The notes beneath the pieces were generated by a model that worked only from the letters and a program-made list of their open reading frames with translations, was not told the DNA's origin and did no database searches. A stretch of 64,000 bases of DNA from positions 256,704-320,703 of the forward strand of contig CAVSBG010000021.1 of the NCBI GenBank assembly GCA_963726125.1, given 5' to 3'. Shown here piece after piece: positions 52,425 through 60,065 of the stretch (within the stretch, counting starts at the first letter, position 1; each line of letters opens with the position of its first letter). A program made the translations under genes and the position numbers. Origin of the DNA: JAMXLO01 sp963726125 (GTDB taxonomy: Bacteria > Pseudomonadota > Alphaproteobacteria > Acetobacterales > Acetobacteraceae).

Positions 52425-52691
52425 ATGCGTAAGCTCATGCTCTCGACCGTGGCCATGCTCTCCATCGGTGGGACGGCATCGGCTCAACCGGATGCGGCTA
52501 CTATGGCGCCCGACTTTGCCACTTGCCTACAGCAAGCAAGGAATGCTTTGCATGGACAGGCCAGCGACGCAGCGCAAATTGATGCATATGTCTCCAATGG
52601 CAAATTCTACTTCTTCAATCCATTTGTGAGCCAAGCTCCTACCTTCGCATTTTGGAAGTGCCTTCGCCTAAAGGGATACAATTTCGACTGA
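52425..52691 (+). CDS. small exported protein B
   Basis: An 88-residue protein with signal peptide KLMLSTVAMLSIGGTASAQP and a mature part with two Cys (ATCLQQARNALHGQASDAAQ; FWKCLRLKGYNFD). GAGGTAAC precedes the ATG. About 75 bp covering ribosome site and signal peptide are nearly identical to those of gene A, so only the secretion module was duplicated. Function unknown. Confidence 0.65.
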   Translation: MRKLMLSTVAMLSIGGTASAQPDAATMAPDFATCLQQARNALHGQASDAAQIDAYVSNGKFYFFNPFVSQAPTFAFWKCLRLKGYNFD

Positions 52692-52717
52692 TTACCGCAA
52701 CCAAGGGAGTGGATACA

Positions 52718-52963
52718 GTGAAGGCATACAGGGTTTATCATTACGACGCTATGAGTGACGAAACAGTCATGAAACCCTATTTCGTGACCGAAGATGAAAA
52801 GACCCTATTGGAAAGCTCCAAGAGCAATCCATTCTATTTCGAGCCATTCAACATCGAAGCAGCCGATTTCCAATTCAACGAAGCGGAACGGCCAGAGGGA
52901 TTTAGGAATTACCTGGACACTCTCGGAAAAATGCTTACCGCATCCGGGACGGCATCCCGGTAA
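52718..52963 (+). CDS. hypothetical small protein
   Basis: An 81-residue soluble, acidic protein from GTG 52718 (AAGGGAG upstream): KAYRVYHYDAMSDETVMKPY, LESSKSNPFYFEPFNIEAAD. No signal or membrane segment and no known family. It is followed after 21 bp by the XRE regulator. Confidence 0.55.
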   Translation: MKAYRVYHYDAMSDETVMKPYFVTEDEKTLLESSKSNPFYFEPFNIEAADFQFNEAERPEGFRNYLDTLGKMLTASGTASR

Positions 52964-52984
52964 CACTCAGAGGAGTAATCGACC

Positions 52985-53203
52985 ATGCCTCGCACTCGAC
53001 AGACTTTCGGCCAGTACGTGACTGAAGCCAGGGAAGCCATCGGCAAGAGCCGTCAACAGATCGCTGATACGATCGGATGCAGCTATGTGGCTGTGATGAA
53101 TTGGGAGCGGAACATAAACCGGCCTCGGGACTTGTCCGCTCTCGCCAAGGCCCTGAAGGTGCCTGTCCGGCAATTCGTGGCGACTGCGGAATTGCTGGCG
53201 TGA
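52985..53203 (+). CDS. XRE/Cro-CI family helix-turn-helix regulator
   Basis: A 72-residue single-domain protein: TFGQYVTEAREAIGKSRQQI, ADTIGCSYVAVMNWERNINR and LSALAKALKVPVRQF, a complete five-helix HTH_3. AGAGGAG lies before the ATG. Its stop overlaps the GTG of the next gene. As the only regulator in the small-gene islet it is the likely local controller, comparable with phage or plasmid repressors. Confidence 0.85.
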   Translation: MPRTRQTFGQYVTEAREAIGKSRQQIADTIGCSYVAVMNWERNINRPRDLSALAKALKVPVRQFVATAELLA

Positions 53204-53502
53204 GGAAGATCATCGGCGCCATTTGTCTGGTCACGCTGGCGACTCCGGCAATGGCATGGCAGCCTAGTGACCAGACCACTTGTCGGGAGGACGTGGCTGC
53301 CACTGACAACGGCTCAGCCTTACAGGTGTACATGGATTACGTGCTAAACACCTACACCAGTGCAATGCCATCGCTGGCCCCGGACACGGCAGACGCCAAG
53401 GTCGGATTGCTCATGGCCGTGTATATGCGTTGCAAGCGTCAAGACTTCCTGACTGTGCGGAACGCTATCAACGCCAACATTGCAGACGCCGGAGGCCGCT
53501 AG
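53200..53502 (+). CDS. small exported protein C
   Basis: A 100-residue protein from GTG 53200, overlapping the XRE stop (GTGA). Signal peptide RKIIGAICLVTLATPAMAWQ; the mature domain has two Cys (TTCREDVAATDNGSALQVYM; VYMRCKRQDFLTV) and is helical, resembling Rap1/HdeA-like small periplasmic proteins only in size and Cys count. Unknown function. Confidence 0.6.
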   Translation: MRKIIGAICLVTLATPAMAWQPSDQTTCREDVAATDNGSALQVYMDYVLNTYTSAMPSLAPDTADAKVGLLMAVYMRCKRQDFLTVRNAINANIADAGGR

Positions 53503-53703
53503 GAAGGTCTACAGGGCTGGCATAGACCAGCCAGACGGGTTGAGGTAAGGACGGCTCCCAGGCTCTCGGGAGCCGTTTCCCTTGCCAGGGCATCCATTGC
53601 GTACCCAGAAGGACTATGAAGACCCATCGTCAGTCAGTTTGTCAGGCTCAAGGCGAGGAAAGCCAGGATTCAGCCATTTCAGCCAGTCTCATGGTCCTGG
53701 CTT

Positions 53704-53726
53704 CCCCTTCCCGCAAGGGGAGGGGG
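53704..53726. repeat. REP-like GC hairpin, type A
   Basis: CCCCTTCCC-GCAAG-GGGAGGGGG, with the loop and right arm identical to the copy at 1200-1222 and one G-T pair in the stem. It is the only notable structure in the 262 bp gap 53503-53764, except GGCTCCCA/GGGAGCC near 53552-53576, which is a possible terminator of the small-gene islet (followed by GTTTCCCTT). Confidence 0.55.
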
Positions 53727-53764
53727 AGAACAACGGAAGGCCGCTCCCTTCCCAACCCCTTCCG

Positions 53765-54412
53765 CTACGAGGGTTGGACGATCTCCTGGACCAACGCGTC
53801 CGTGGTGATCTGCCTGCAATAGCCACGGTTGTTGCGCAGTGACCACTCGTGGCGTTCCGCGGTCAGCGTCGCGCACGCGTCGGTGGGGACGGTTACGAGG
53901 TAGCCGAGATCACATGCATCGCGCACCGTTGAGTTGATGCACTGGTCGGTCAGAACGCCGGCGATGATCAACGACCTCACGCCGAGGTTGCGCAGCACGT
54001 AGTCGATGTTGGTGGAGATGAACACCGACGACGAGGTCTTGCCCAGGACGATCTCATCCTCGGCCGGCGCGATCGCGTCGAGCACCTTGGCATCCCACGA
54101 ACCGCGCGGCACGAACAGGCCGCTGATCTTGTAATCGAGGCTCATGTCGCGGCCATCGCGTGTCAGGGCCTCGATCACCGCATACATCACTTCGATCTTC
54201 GCCTGCCGGCACGCCGACTGCAGACGCTGCATGTTGGGCAGCGCAGTCTCACGCATGACGCGGAAGAACTCGCCATAGCGTGCGTTGCGCTCGGCTTCGG
54301 TGAGATTTGCGTATTCGCCGCCATCGGGACGCGCGTTGTAATTCTGTACATCGACGAACAACAGCGCTGCATGAGCTGGATCGATCGGGATGTCGCGGCT
54401 CAACGCGGGCAT
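53765..54412 (-). CDS. isochorismatase-family cysteine hydrolase
   Basis: A 215-residue protein starting at the ATG complementing 54410-54412. The catalytic triad is seen as Asp in ALLFVDVQNYN, Lys in IVLGKTSSSVF and Cys in GVLTDQCINSTVRDACDLGY, with the cis-peptide region before the Cys. It resembles RutB/N-carbamoylsarcosine amidase-like enzymes, which hydrolyse C-N bonds in small amides or ureas. It is first of a minus-strand series downstream of NFGA-type hydrolase and a GNAT, hinting at amino-acid or amide breakdown. Confidence 0.87.
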   Translation of the reverse strand: MPALSRDIPIDPAHAALLFVDVQNYNARPDGGEYANLTEAERNARYGEFFRVMRETALPNMQRLQSACRQAKIEVMYAVIEALTRDGRDMSLDYKISGLFVPRGSWDAKVLDAIAPAEDEIVLGKTSSSVFISTNIDYVLRNLGVRSLIIAGVLTDQCINSTVRDACDLGYLVTVPTDACATLTAERHEWSLRNNRGYCRQITTDALVQEIVQPS

Positions 54413-54419
54413 GATGCGG

Positions 54420-54680
54420 CTACTGCTTGTCGGGCGTCTTGGTTGCGGGCGCATCGGCCGCGGCGACGGGAGGTGCGGATCGCGTGCTCCCCATGGCTTC
54501 AGTGAGGTTCCGCGTCATGTCGGCCAGCTCCTCCATCAGTCGGCTGGGCAGCTCTGTCACCTGCTCAACGAGGCTGGCCGGCGCGCCGCGCTTCGCCATG
54601 CCGCGTGATCCGATCGAGGCGAAACTGACGATCACAGCGACCAGCAACACACCCAGAACCAGCCAGAAACGATCTCGCAT
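54420..54680 (-). CDS. small single-pass membrane protein
   Basis: An 86-residue frame from the ATG complementing 54678-54680: RDRFWLVLGVLLVAVIVSFA is one membrane span, followed by an amphipathic helix (SLVEQVTELPSRLMEELADM) and a Pro/Ala-rich tail. The stop is 7 bp before the cysteine hydrolase start. Longer starts reach 54761. No known family. Confidence 0.5.
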   Translation of the reverse strand: MRDRFWLVLGVLLVAVIVSFASIGSRGMAKRGAPASLVEQVTELPSRLMEELADMTRNLTEAMGSTRSAPPVAAADAPATKTPDKQ

Positions 54681-54757
54681 TCTGCCACGCTCATCCAGAG
54701 GAAGCGTCCAACGCATCGTGACTTGACAACCAAAGGACAACTTCGTTGCGAGTCGTG

Positions 54758-55546
54758 TCAATTCGGCTGGCCGCTCCGCAGGCGCGCGTCAGCCGCGACC
54801 AAAAGGCGCGCGAACCGTGCTGCCCATGCGGTCTGGCCCGCTTCATCGGTGATCAGGTCCTGGCGGATCTCGATCTCGACGTGTGCCAGCCCTCGCTGCT
54901 CCGCGTGCACCGGGACACCGTAATCCGTGACGTCGCTGACAGCATAGGGCGCGTTGTCACCGACAGTCAGGTCGCCTTCGGCACGCAGCAGATCCATCAG
55001 GATCACTGCCAGCCGGTTATCCCGGTTGTAGAGGATGCCAACCTGCATGCCGCGCGACTCGCCTTTGAACACCGGCGTGAAGCTGTGCATCGCCACGTAG
55101 ACGGTGCGTTGCCCGGCCTGCCGGCGTGCATTCAGCAGTGCCTCGATGCGCGCATGATACGGCGCGAAGATCGCGTCACGCCGCGCCGCGCGCTGGTCTT
55201 GCGACAGTCCGAGATTGCCGGGCACCTCGGTCGCTTCGCTGATCTCGGGGATGGAACTCGGGACGGTCGGATCGCGATTGCAGTCGATCACCAGGCGTGA
55301 ATAGGTCTGGAGTACAGCGGTGGCATCCAGCGTCGCGGACAGACGCTCGGTGACAGCGGCGATGCCAATGTCCCAGCCGATGTGGCGGGCCAGCTCGCTG
55401 TCGGGCAGGCCAAGCCCGCCGAGGCTGCGCGGGATCGCGCGACCGGCGTGATCGGCGGTGAGAAACAGGTCGGACGAACCGTGCTCGCGCAAAACCCGCA
55501 CCGGTGGCGGTTCGTCGTCCTGCAGCAGCTGAGGCATTGGCGGCAT
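54758..55546 (-). CDS. N-formylglutamate amidohydrolase family protein
   Basis: A 262-residue protein with the family landmarks LFLTADHAGRAIPRSLGGLG, HIGWDIGIAAVTERLSATLD, SRLVIDCNRDP, YVAMHSFTPVFKG and NAPYAVSDVTDYGVPVHAEQ, and LAHVEIEIRQDLI (Zn and catalytic residues). The family hydrolyses N-formylglutamate in histidine breakdown; many members act on other N-acyl acids, and no hut genes are nearby. The start is at 55546 or, three codons later, 55537. It follows the GNAT gene by 8 bp. Confidence 0.87.
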   Translation of the reverse strand: MPPMPQLLQDDEPPPVRVLREHGSSDLFLTADHAGRAIPRSLGGLGLPDSELARHIGWDIGIAAVTERLSATLDATAVLQTYSRLVIDCNRDPTVPSSIPEISEATEVPGNLGLSQDQRAARRDAIFAPYHARIEALLNARRQAGQRTVYVAMHSFTPVFKGESRGMQVGILYNRDNRLAVILMDLLRAEGDLTVGDNAPYAVSDVTDYGVPVHAEQRGLAHVEIEIRQDLITDEAGQTAWAARFARLLVAADARLRSGQPN

Positions 55547-55554
55547 CCTGATTG

Positions 55555-56091
55555 TTACACGATTGGACGGTGGCCGGGCGCGTAGTGCACCCACCACTGC
55601 GCGGGATGACCGTGCACGTGCAGTTCGCCCTCGCGCACCGCGCCCAGTCGCTCCGCGACGCGAATGGAGCGGACATTGCCTGGCGCGATGAAACTGGCCA
55701 GCCGGCGCAGACCATGCCGCGCGAATGCCCAGTCGCGCGCGGCGATGGCGGCCTCGGTGGCCAAGCCCTGCCCCCAGGCATGCGGGGCCAATGAATAGGC
55801 GAGTTCCGGCTCCGGCCAATCCTCCGGGTGGAGTACGCCGGTGAACCCGGCGAATCGGCCGTCCGCCGCAAGCTCCAGGGCGAACAGGCCGTAGCCTCGC
55901 AGCGCCCACTGGCCGAGCGATCGCTCCATCGCGGTCCACGACTCGGTGCGGGTGCGCGGATTGTTGCCGCGGTAACGGCGCACGTCCGGTTCGGCTTCCA
56001 TCGCGGCCCAGGCATCGATGTCGGTGTCCCGGAATGCCCGCAGGACCAGGCGGTCGGTCCGAAGGCTGGGTATCTCGAATACTGTCGTCAT
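55555..56091 (-). CDS. GNAT acetyltransferase (RimJ/RimL type)
   Basis: A 178-residue protein from the ATG complementing 56089-56091: TDRLVLRAFRDTDIDAWAAM, ELAYSLAPHAWGQGLATEAA (acetyl-CoA loop with G-Q-G-L-A) and NVRSIRVAERLGAVREGEL. It transfers acetyl groups to an amine, possibly a ribosomal protein or a small molecule. Transcribed with the NFGA-type hydrolase; divergent from selA with only 21 bp between the starts. Confidence 0.87.
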   Translation of the reverse strand: MTTVFEIPSLRTDRLVLRAFRDTDIDAWAAMEAEPDVRRYRGNNPRTRTESWTAMERSLGQWALRGYGLFALELAADGRFAGFTGVLHPEDWPEPELAYSLAPHAWGQGLATEAAIAARDWAFARHGLRRLASFIAPGNVRSIRVAERLGAVREGELHVHGHPAQWWVHYAPGHRPIV

Positions 56092-56112
56092 GCACCCTAC
56101 CATGGCGCGGTC

Positions 56113-57466
56113 ATGCCGCGTTCCGCCAGCCCTCTGCCGTCACTCGATTCGCTGCTGCGTGCGCCAGCGGGCGAGGTGCTGGCCGACCGATTTCGGCATT
56201 TCCGCGGTCACCCGGGCGTTGCGCAATGAGCTGGCGTCGCGACGGGCCGCGCGGGAGTTTCCGGTGGCAAAGGGCGCCATTCTGGATGCGGTGGCCGATG
56301 CTCTCGCTCGACAGTTCGCGGCGTCACAGCGCCCGGTGTTCAATATGACTGGGACGGTGCTGCACACGAATCTGGGGCGGGCGCCGTTGCCGCCGACAGC
56401 TGCCGCGGCCGCGGCGGAGGCGTTCGCCTCGGCCACCAACCTGGAATTCAATCTCGTCTCCGGGCGGCGGGGCGAACGTGACGAGCACGTCGCGCGCCTG
56501 CTGCGGGAGATCACCGGCGCCGAGGCCGCCACTGTCGTCAACAACAATGCGGCGGGTGTCCTACTGGTGCTGAATACGCTGGCGCTCGGGCGGGAAGTGC
56601 TGGTCTCGCGCGGCGAACTGATCGAGATCGGCGGTGCCTTCCGCATCCCGGAGATCATGGCGCGCGCTGGGGCAGTGCTGCGCGAGGTGGGCACGACCAA
56701 CCGCACACATGCGCGTGATTTCCAAAGCGCGATCGGGGCGGCAACCTCCCTCCTGATGCGCGTGCATCAGGCGAATTACTCAATCTTGGGCTTCACCGCT
56801 GCCGTCTCGTGCGCGGAATTATCGTCAATTGCCCATGCCGCACAGCTTCCGCTGGTAGAGGACCTGGGCAGCGGCAGCCTTGTTGACCTGGCGGCTTGGG
56901 GCCTGCCCCACGAGCCGACGCCGCAGGAATTGCTGGCGGCGGGCGCGGACGTGGTGTGCTTTTCGGGCGACAAGCTGCTGGGCGGACCACAGGCCGGCTT
57001 GGTTGTGGGTCGCGCGGATTTGATAGACCGCATGAATGCCAATCCACTCAAGCGTGCGCTGCGGCTCGACAAGGCGCGGCTGGCGGCGCTGGAACAGGTG
57101 CTGCTGCTGTACCTGCGCACGGAGCGCTTGGCCGAAACATTGCCGACGCTCCGGCTACTGACACGGCCAGCGGCGGAGATCCGCGCGACGGCTGAGCGAA
57201 TCGGAGCGGCCGTGACGTCAGTGTGGCCGGAGCGACTTGTGGTGGTGGAGGCATGCCAGAGTCAGATTGGCTCCGGTGCTTTGCCGGTCGATCTGTTGGC
57301 CAGCTATGCAGTGACCATCGGCGGAAAAGCGCTGGACGCGCTTGCCACACAACTGCGTGCGCTGCCCCGACCGGTGATCGGCCGGCTGGCGGATGGCCGG
57401 TTGTGGCTGGATTGCCGCTGCCTGGAAGCCGCGGAGGAATCGGCGTTTATTGCGCAGTTGCGGTAG
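56113..57466 (+). CDS. selA: L-seryl-tRNA(Sec) selenium transferase, apparent frameshift
   Basis: SelA converts Ser-tRNA(Sec) to Sec-tRNA(Sec) with selenophosphate, using PLP. The N-terminus is in one frame from ATG 56113 (LPSLDSLLRAPAGEVLADRF); at about 56194 (TTT c GGC ATT) it moves by +1 to GISAVTRALRNELASRRAAR, then NMTGTVLHTNLGRAPLP, TNLEFNLVSGRRGERDEHV, EDLGSGSLVDL and FSGDKLLGGPQAGLVVG (catalytic Lys). One base removed gives 450 residues, as normal. The upstream open stretch 56018-56112 is not conserved. Only 18 bp separate the stop from tRNA-Sec. selB and selD are absent from the window. Confidence 0.9.
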
Positions 57467-57484
57467 CAAGGGGATATTCCCGCT

Positions 57485-57580
57485 GGAAGAGAAGCGGTCC
57501 CGGTGGGCCGGCCGGCCTTCAAAGCCGGTTGGGGCTGCTTGGCGGCTCCGGGTGGGTTCGACTCCCGCTCTCTTCCGCCG
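57485..57580 (+). tRNA. selC: tRNA-Sec (anticodon TCA)
   Basis: A 96-base sequence with the 8 bp acceptor stem GGAAGAGA/TCTCTTCC, anticodon loop CTTCAAA (anticodon TCA, reading UGA), an extended variable arm (about 57531-57553) and TTCGACTC in the T-loop. Length and the long acceptor stem are specific for bacterial tRNA-Sec. The discriminator G is followed by CCG rather than an encoded CCA, so the CCA end must be repaired or added by nucleotidyltransferase. It lies directly downstream of selA. Confidence 0.93.
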
Positions 57581-57600
57581 TCTGTGGCGGGCTTGCCGGC

Positions 57601-57624
57601 CAGTGTTGCCTTGCCGCAACACTG
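57601..57624 (+). terminator. hairpin downstream of selC, probable terminator or processing site
   Basis: CAGTGTTGC (57601-57609) and GCAACACTG (57616-57624) form a perfect 9 bp stem with a 6-base loop, 20 bp after the tRNA 3' end. No T-run follows, so rho-independent termination is unproven. Confidence 0.5.
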
Positions 57625-57758
57625 TGCCCAAAAACCGTTATCCCCCCTCGCGTTACGGCCACTGTGGGGCTATGGTTTGATGATCGAAAGGGCGGCCTGA
57701 CCGCCGGTTGCAGGTCTGTTCGCGCCGCTGGCGCCAGAAGAGGACGAGGAGAAGACAA

Positions 57759-58904
57759 ATGAAGCTTCGGAGTGCGCTGCTGGCGGCCACTATGTTGGCC
57801 ATCCCATTCGCGGCGAATGCACAGCCGGTTACCGGGCTGTATGTTGGGGCCGGTGCCGGCGTCAACATAACGCAGCAACAACAGGTCAAGAATTTATCAT
57901 TCCCGGTGCTCGCGCAGCCCGGTAGCACCGGCATATCGACCAGCGGGAACCTCAAGGGAAGCGCCGGATTCGTCGGCCTGGCTTCGGTTGGCTGGGGCTT
58001 TGGCAACGGCCTCCGCGCTGAAATCGAAGGTAACTATCGGCAGAATACCCTGCCTGGCTTCACGGGCTTTACGAGCACCGCAGGCAGGTTGGCTGGTGGC
58101 AGTTCGCCCCAGCAAGAGTACGGCGGCATGGTTAACGTGCTGTACGACTTCAACGGCCTGTCGCCGTGGATCGTGCCGTATGTCGGTGCCGGCGTTGGTG
58201 GCGTCTGGGCCGAAGAGAAGTTCCATGCGTCTAATGGCTTCGCGTTCACCTCGGGCGCCACTACGGTTCAACCGGGTGCTCTGAACTTCCGTGCCAACGA
58301 CACCTCGGCTTCGTTCGCCTACCAGGCCATCCTGGGTGCCGCGATCCCGATCGCTTCGATGCCGGGTCTCGCGATCACGGCAGAGTATCGCTTCATGGGG
58401 ACTGCCGGAACCCGTGACTACAGCGGTGTTGCCAGCCTGGGCGGTGCGAGCACCCCGGCGAAGGTCCAGCTGGGTTCCATCTACAACCACTCCTTCCTAG
58501 TTGGTTTGCGGTACAACTTCGGCGTAGCGCCGCCGCCGCCGCCGCCGCCTGCGGCAGTTCCGGCCCAGGCGCCGGCTCGCTCCTACCTGGTGTTCTTCGA
58601 TTGGGACAAGTACTCGCTGACCGATCGTGCGCGCCAGATCATCAGGGAAGCGGCGGACAACTCGACGCACGTGCAGTACACGCGGCTTGAAGTGAACGGC
58701 TACACCGACACCTCGGGCACCCCGCAGTACAACATGGGCCTGTCGATCCGTCGTGCGAACGCCGTGAAGGCCGAACTGATCAAGGACGGCGTCCCGGCGA
58801 ATGCGATCACGACGCAGGGCTTCGGCGAAACGCATCTGCTGGTGCCGACGGGCCCGGGCGTGCGCGAGCCGCAGAACCGGCGCGTCGAGATCATCATCCG
58901 CTGA
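57759..58904 (+). CDS. OmpA-family outer-membrane protein 1
   Basis: A 381-residue protein from ATG 57759 (GAGGAGAAG upstream): signal peptide KLRSALLAATMLAIPFAANA, an N-terminal 8-strand-like beta-barrel (to about residue 255), a Pro-rich hinge (APPPPPPPAAVPAQAPAR) and an OmpA-like peptidoglycan-binding domain (SYLVFFDWDKYSLTDRARQI, LEVNGYTDTSGTPQYNMGLS, RRANAVKAELIKDGVPANA, EPQNRRVEI). It anchors the outer membrane to the cell wall. The C-terminal domain is almost identical to the next gene while the barrels differ. A terminator follows. Confidence 0.9.
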   Translation: MKLRSALLAATMLAIPFAANAQPVTGLYVGAGAGVNITQQQQVKNLSFPVLAQPGSTGISTSGNLKGSAGFVGLASVGWGFGNGLRAEIEGNYRQNTLPGFTGFTSTAGRLAGGSSPQQEYGGMVNVLYDFNGLSPWIVPYVGAGVGGVWAEEKFHASNGFAFTSGATTVQPGALNFRANDTSASFAYQAILGAAIPIASMPGLAITAEYRFMGTAGTRDYSGVASLGGASTPAKVQLGSIYNHSFLVGLRYNFGVAPPPPPPPAAVPAQAPARSYLVFFDWDKYSLTDRARQIIREAADNSTHVQYTRLEVNGYTDTSGTPQYNMGLSIRRANAVKAELIKDGVPANAITTQGFGETHLLVPTGPGVREPQNRRVEIIIR

Positions 58905-58936
58905 CACTCGGCGACTGCGCCATAACTGCCTACAAT

Positions 58937-58962
58937 GGGGGCGCCGCGAGGCGCCCCTTTTT
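58937..58962 (+). terminator. rho-independent terminator of OmpA-like 1
   Basis: GGGGCGCC/GGCGCCCC (58938-58945 with 58950-58957), loop GCGA, then TTTTT. It lies 33 bp after the stop. Confidence 0.85.
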
Positions 58963-58993
58963 CGTCAGGGCTTGTGGAGAAGGATAACTAAGG

Positions 58994-60055
58994 ATGCGGT
59001 TCCGCGGTGGGTTGCTGGCGCTGGCATTGTCCGTCATGCCGCTCGCGGCTGAGGCACAGCCATTCCAGGGGCTCTATATCGGCGCCGGCGCGGGCTACAA
59101 TCTGCCGGAGAACGATCCACTTGCGCGTGGCGGGCAAATCGAGCCCCATGGCGGCTTCGTCGGACTGGGCAGCGTGGGTTACGCGCTGGGCAATGGGTTC
59201 CGCTTCGAATTGGAGGGGAACTATCGCGAGGCGCCCCTGCAGGGGTCGAACGCGAACGAGAGCACCAGCGGGCATCTGCAGACCTACGGTGCGATGGCCA
59301 ACGTGCTGTTCGACCTGGATGTTGGCCTGCCCTGGCTCTACCCTTACGTGGGTGGTGGCGTCGGTTATGCGTGGAGCAATTTCTCCCGGCAACGAGCGTT
59401 CACTCCGGCCGCATTTCCTACGTTGAGCGCTAACTTCAACCAGACCCAGGGCAATTTCGCCTTCCAGGCGATCGGTGGCTTGTCATTCCCGATTCCCGGA
59501 GTGCCAGGCTTGTCGATCACCAGCGAATACCGGTTCTTCGGGGTGCCAGGGAGCGAGACTTTTGCGGGGTCGCAGACTATCGCAGGATTGCCGACACCGG
59601 TTCCCGTCTCGTTGAAGGTTGAGCACCAGTACAACCACAGCTTCCTGCTGGGTGTGCGCTACGCGTTCAATGTCGCGCCGCCCGTGCCCACGCCGGGCCC
59701 CGTTGCAGTTCCGGCGCAGGCCCCTGCCCGCTCCTATCTGGTGTTCTTCGACTGGGACAAGGCAACGCTGACCGATCGGGCGCGGCAGATCATCAAGGAC
59801 GCGGCGGACAATTCCAGCCACGTGCAGTACACGCGGATCGAGGTGAACGGCTATACCGACACGTCCGGCTCGCCGCAGTATAACATGGGGCTGTCGATCC
59901 GCCGCGCGAACGCGGTGAAGGCGGAACTCATCAAGGACGGTGTGCCAGCGAATGCCATTACCACGCAGGGCTTCGGAGAGACGCATCTGCTGGTGCCGAC
60001 AGGTCCGGGCGTCCGCGAGCCACAGAATCGCCGGGTCGAGATCATCATCCGCTGA
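58994..60055 (+). CDS. OmpA-family outer-membrane protein 2
   Basis: A 353-residue paralogue of the preceding gene: signal peptide RFRGGLLALALSVMPLAAEA, a shorter, different N-terminal barrel (FQGLYIGAGAGYNLPENDPL), a short hinge (PTPGPVAVPAQAPARS) and the same OmpA-like domain with only a few substitutions (KATLTDRARQIIKDAADNSS). Codon differences between the two domains are mainly synonymous, so the similarity is maintained by selection rather than recent conversion. GAAGGATAACTAAGG lies before the ATG. Confidence 0.9.
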   Translation: MRFRGGLLALALSVMPLAAEAQPFQGLYIGAGAGYNLPENDPLARGGQIEPHGGFVGLGSVGYALGNGFRFELEGNYREAPLQGSNANESTSGHLQTYGAMANVLFDLDVGLPWLYPYVGGGVGYAWSNFSRQRAFTPAAFPTLSANFNQTQGNFAFQAIGGLSFPIPGVPGLSITSEYRFFGVPGSETFAGSQTIAGLPTPVPVSLKVEHQYNHSFLLGVRYAFNVAPPVPTPGPVAVPAQAPARSYLVFFDWDKATLTDRARQIIKDAADNSSHVQYTRIEVNGYTDTSGSPQYNMGLSIRRANAVKAELIKDGVPANAITTQGFGETHLLVPTGPGVREPQNRRVEIIIR

Positions 60056-60065
60056 TCGAGGGGAA

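Noticed and set aside
16239..57466. Programmed +1 ribosomal frameshifting as cause of the eight frame breaks
   Set aside because: The sites share no slippery sequence or stop codon at the shift, and affected proteins are unrelated housekeeping types whose homologues are encoded in one frame.
56113..57580. Selenoprotein encoded inside the window next to selA-selC
   Set aside because: No gene here continues with conserved sequence across an in-frame TGA; the frame breaks seen are single-base shifts, not UGA readthrough.
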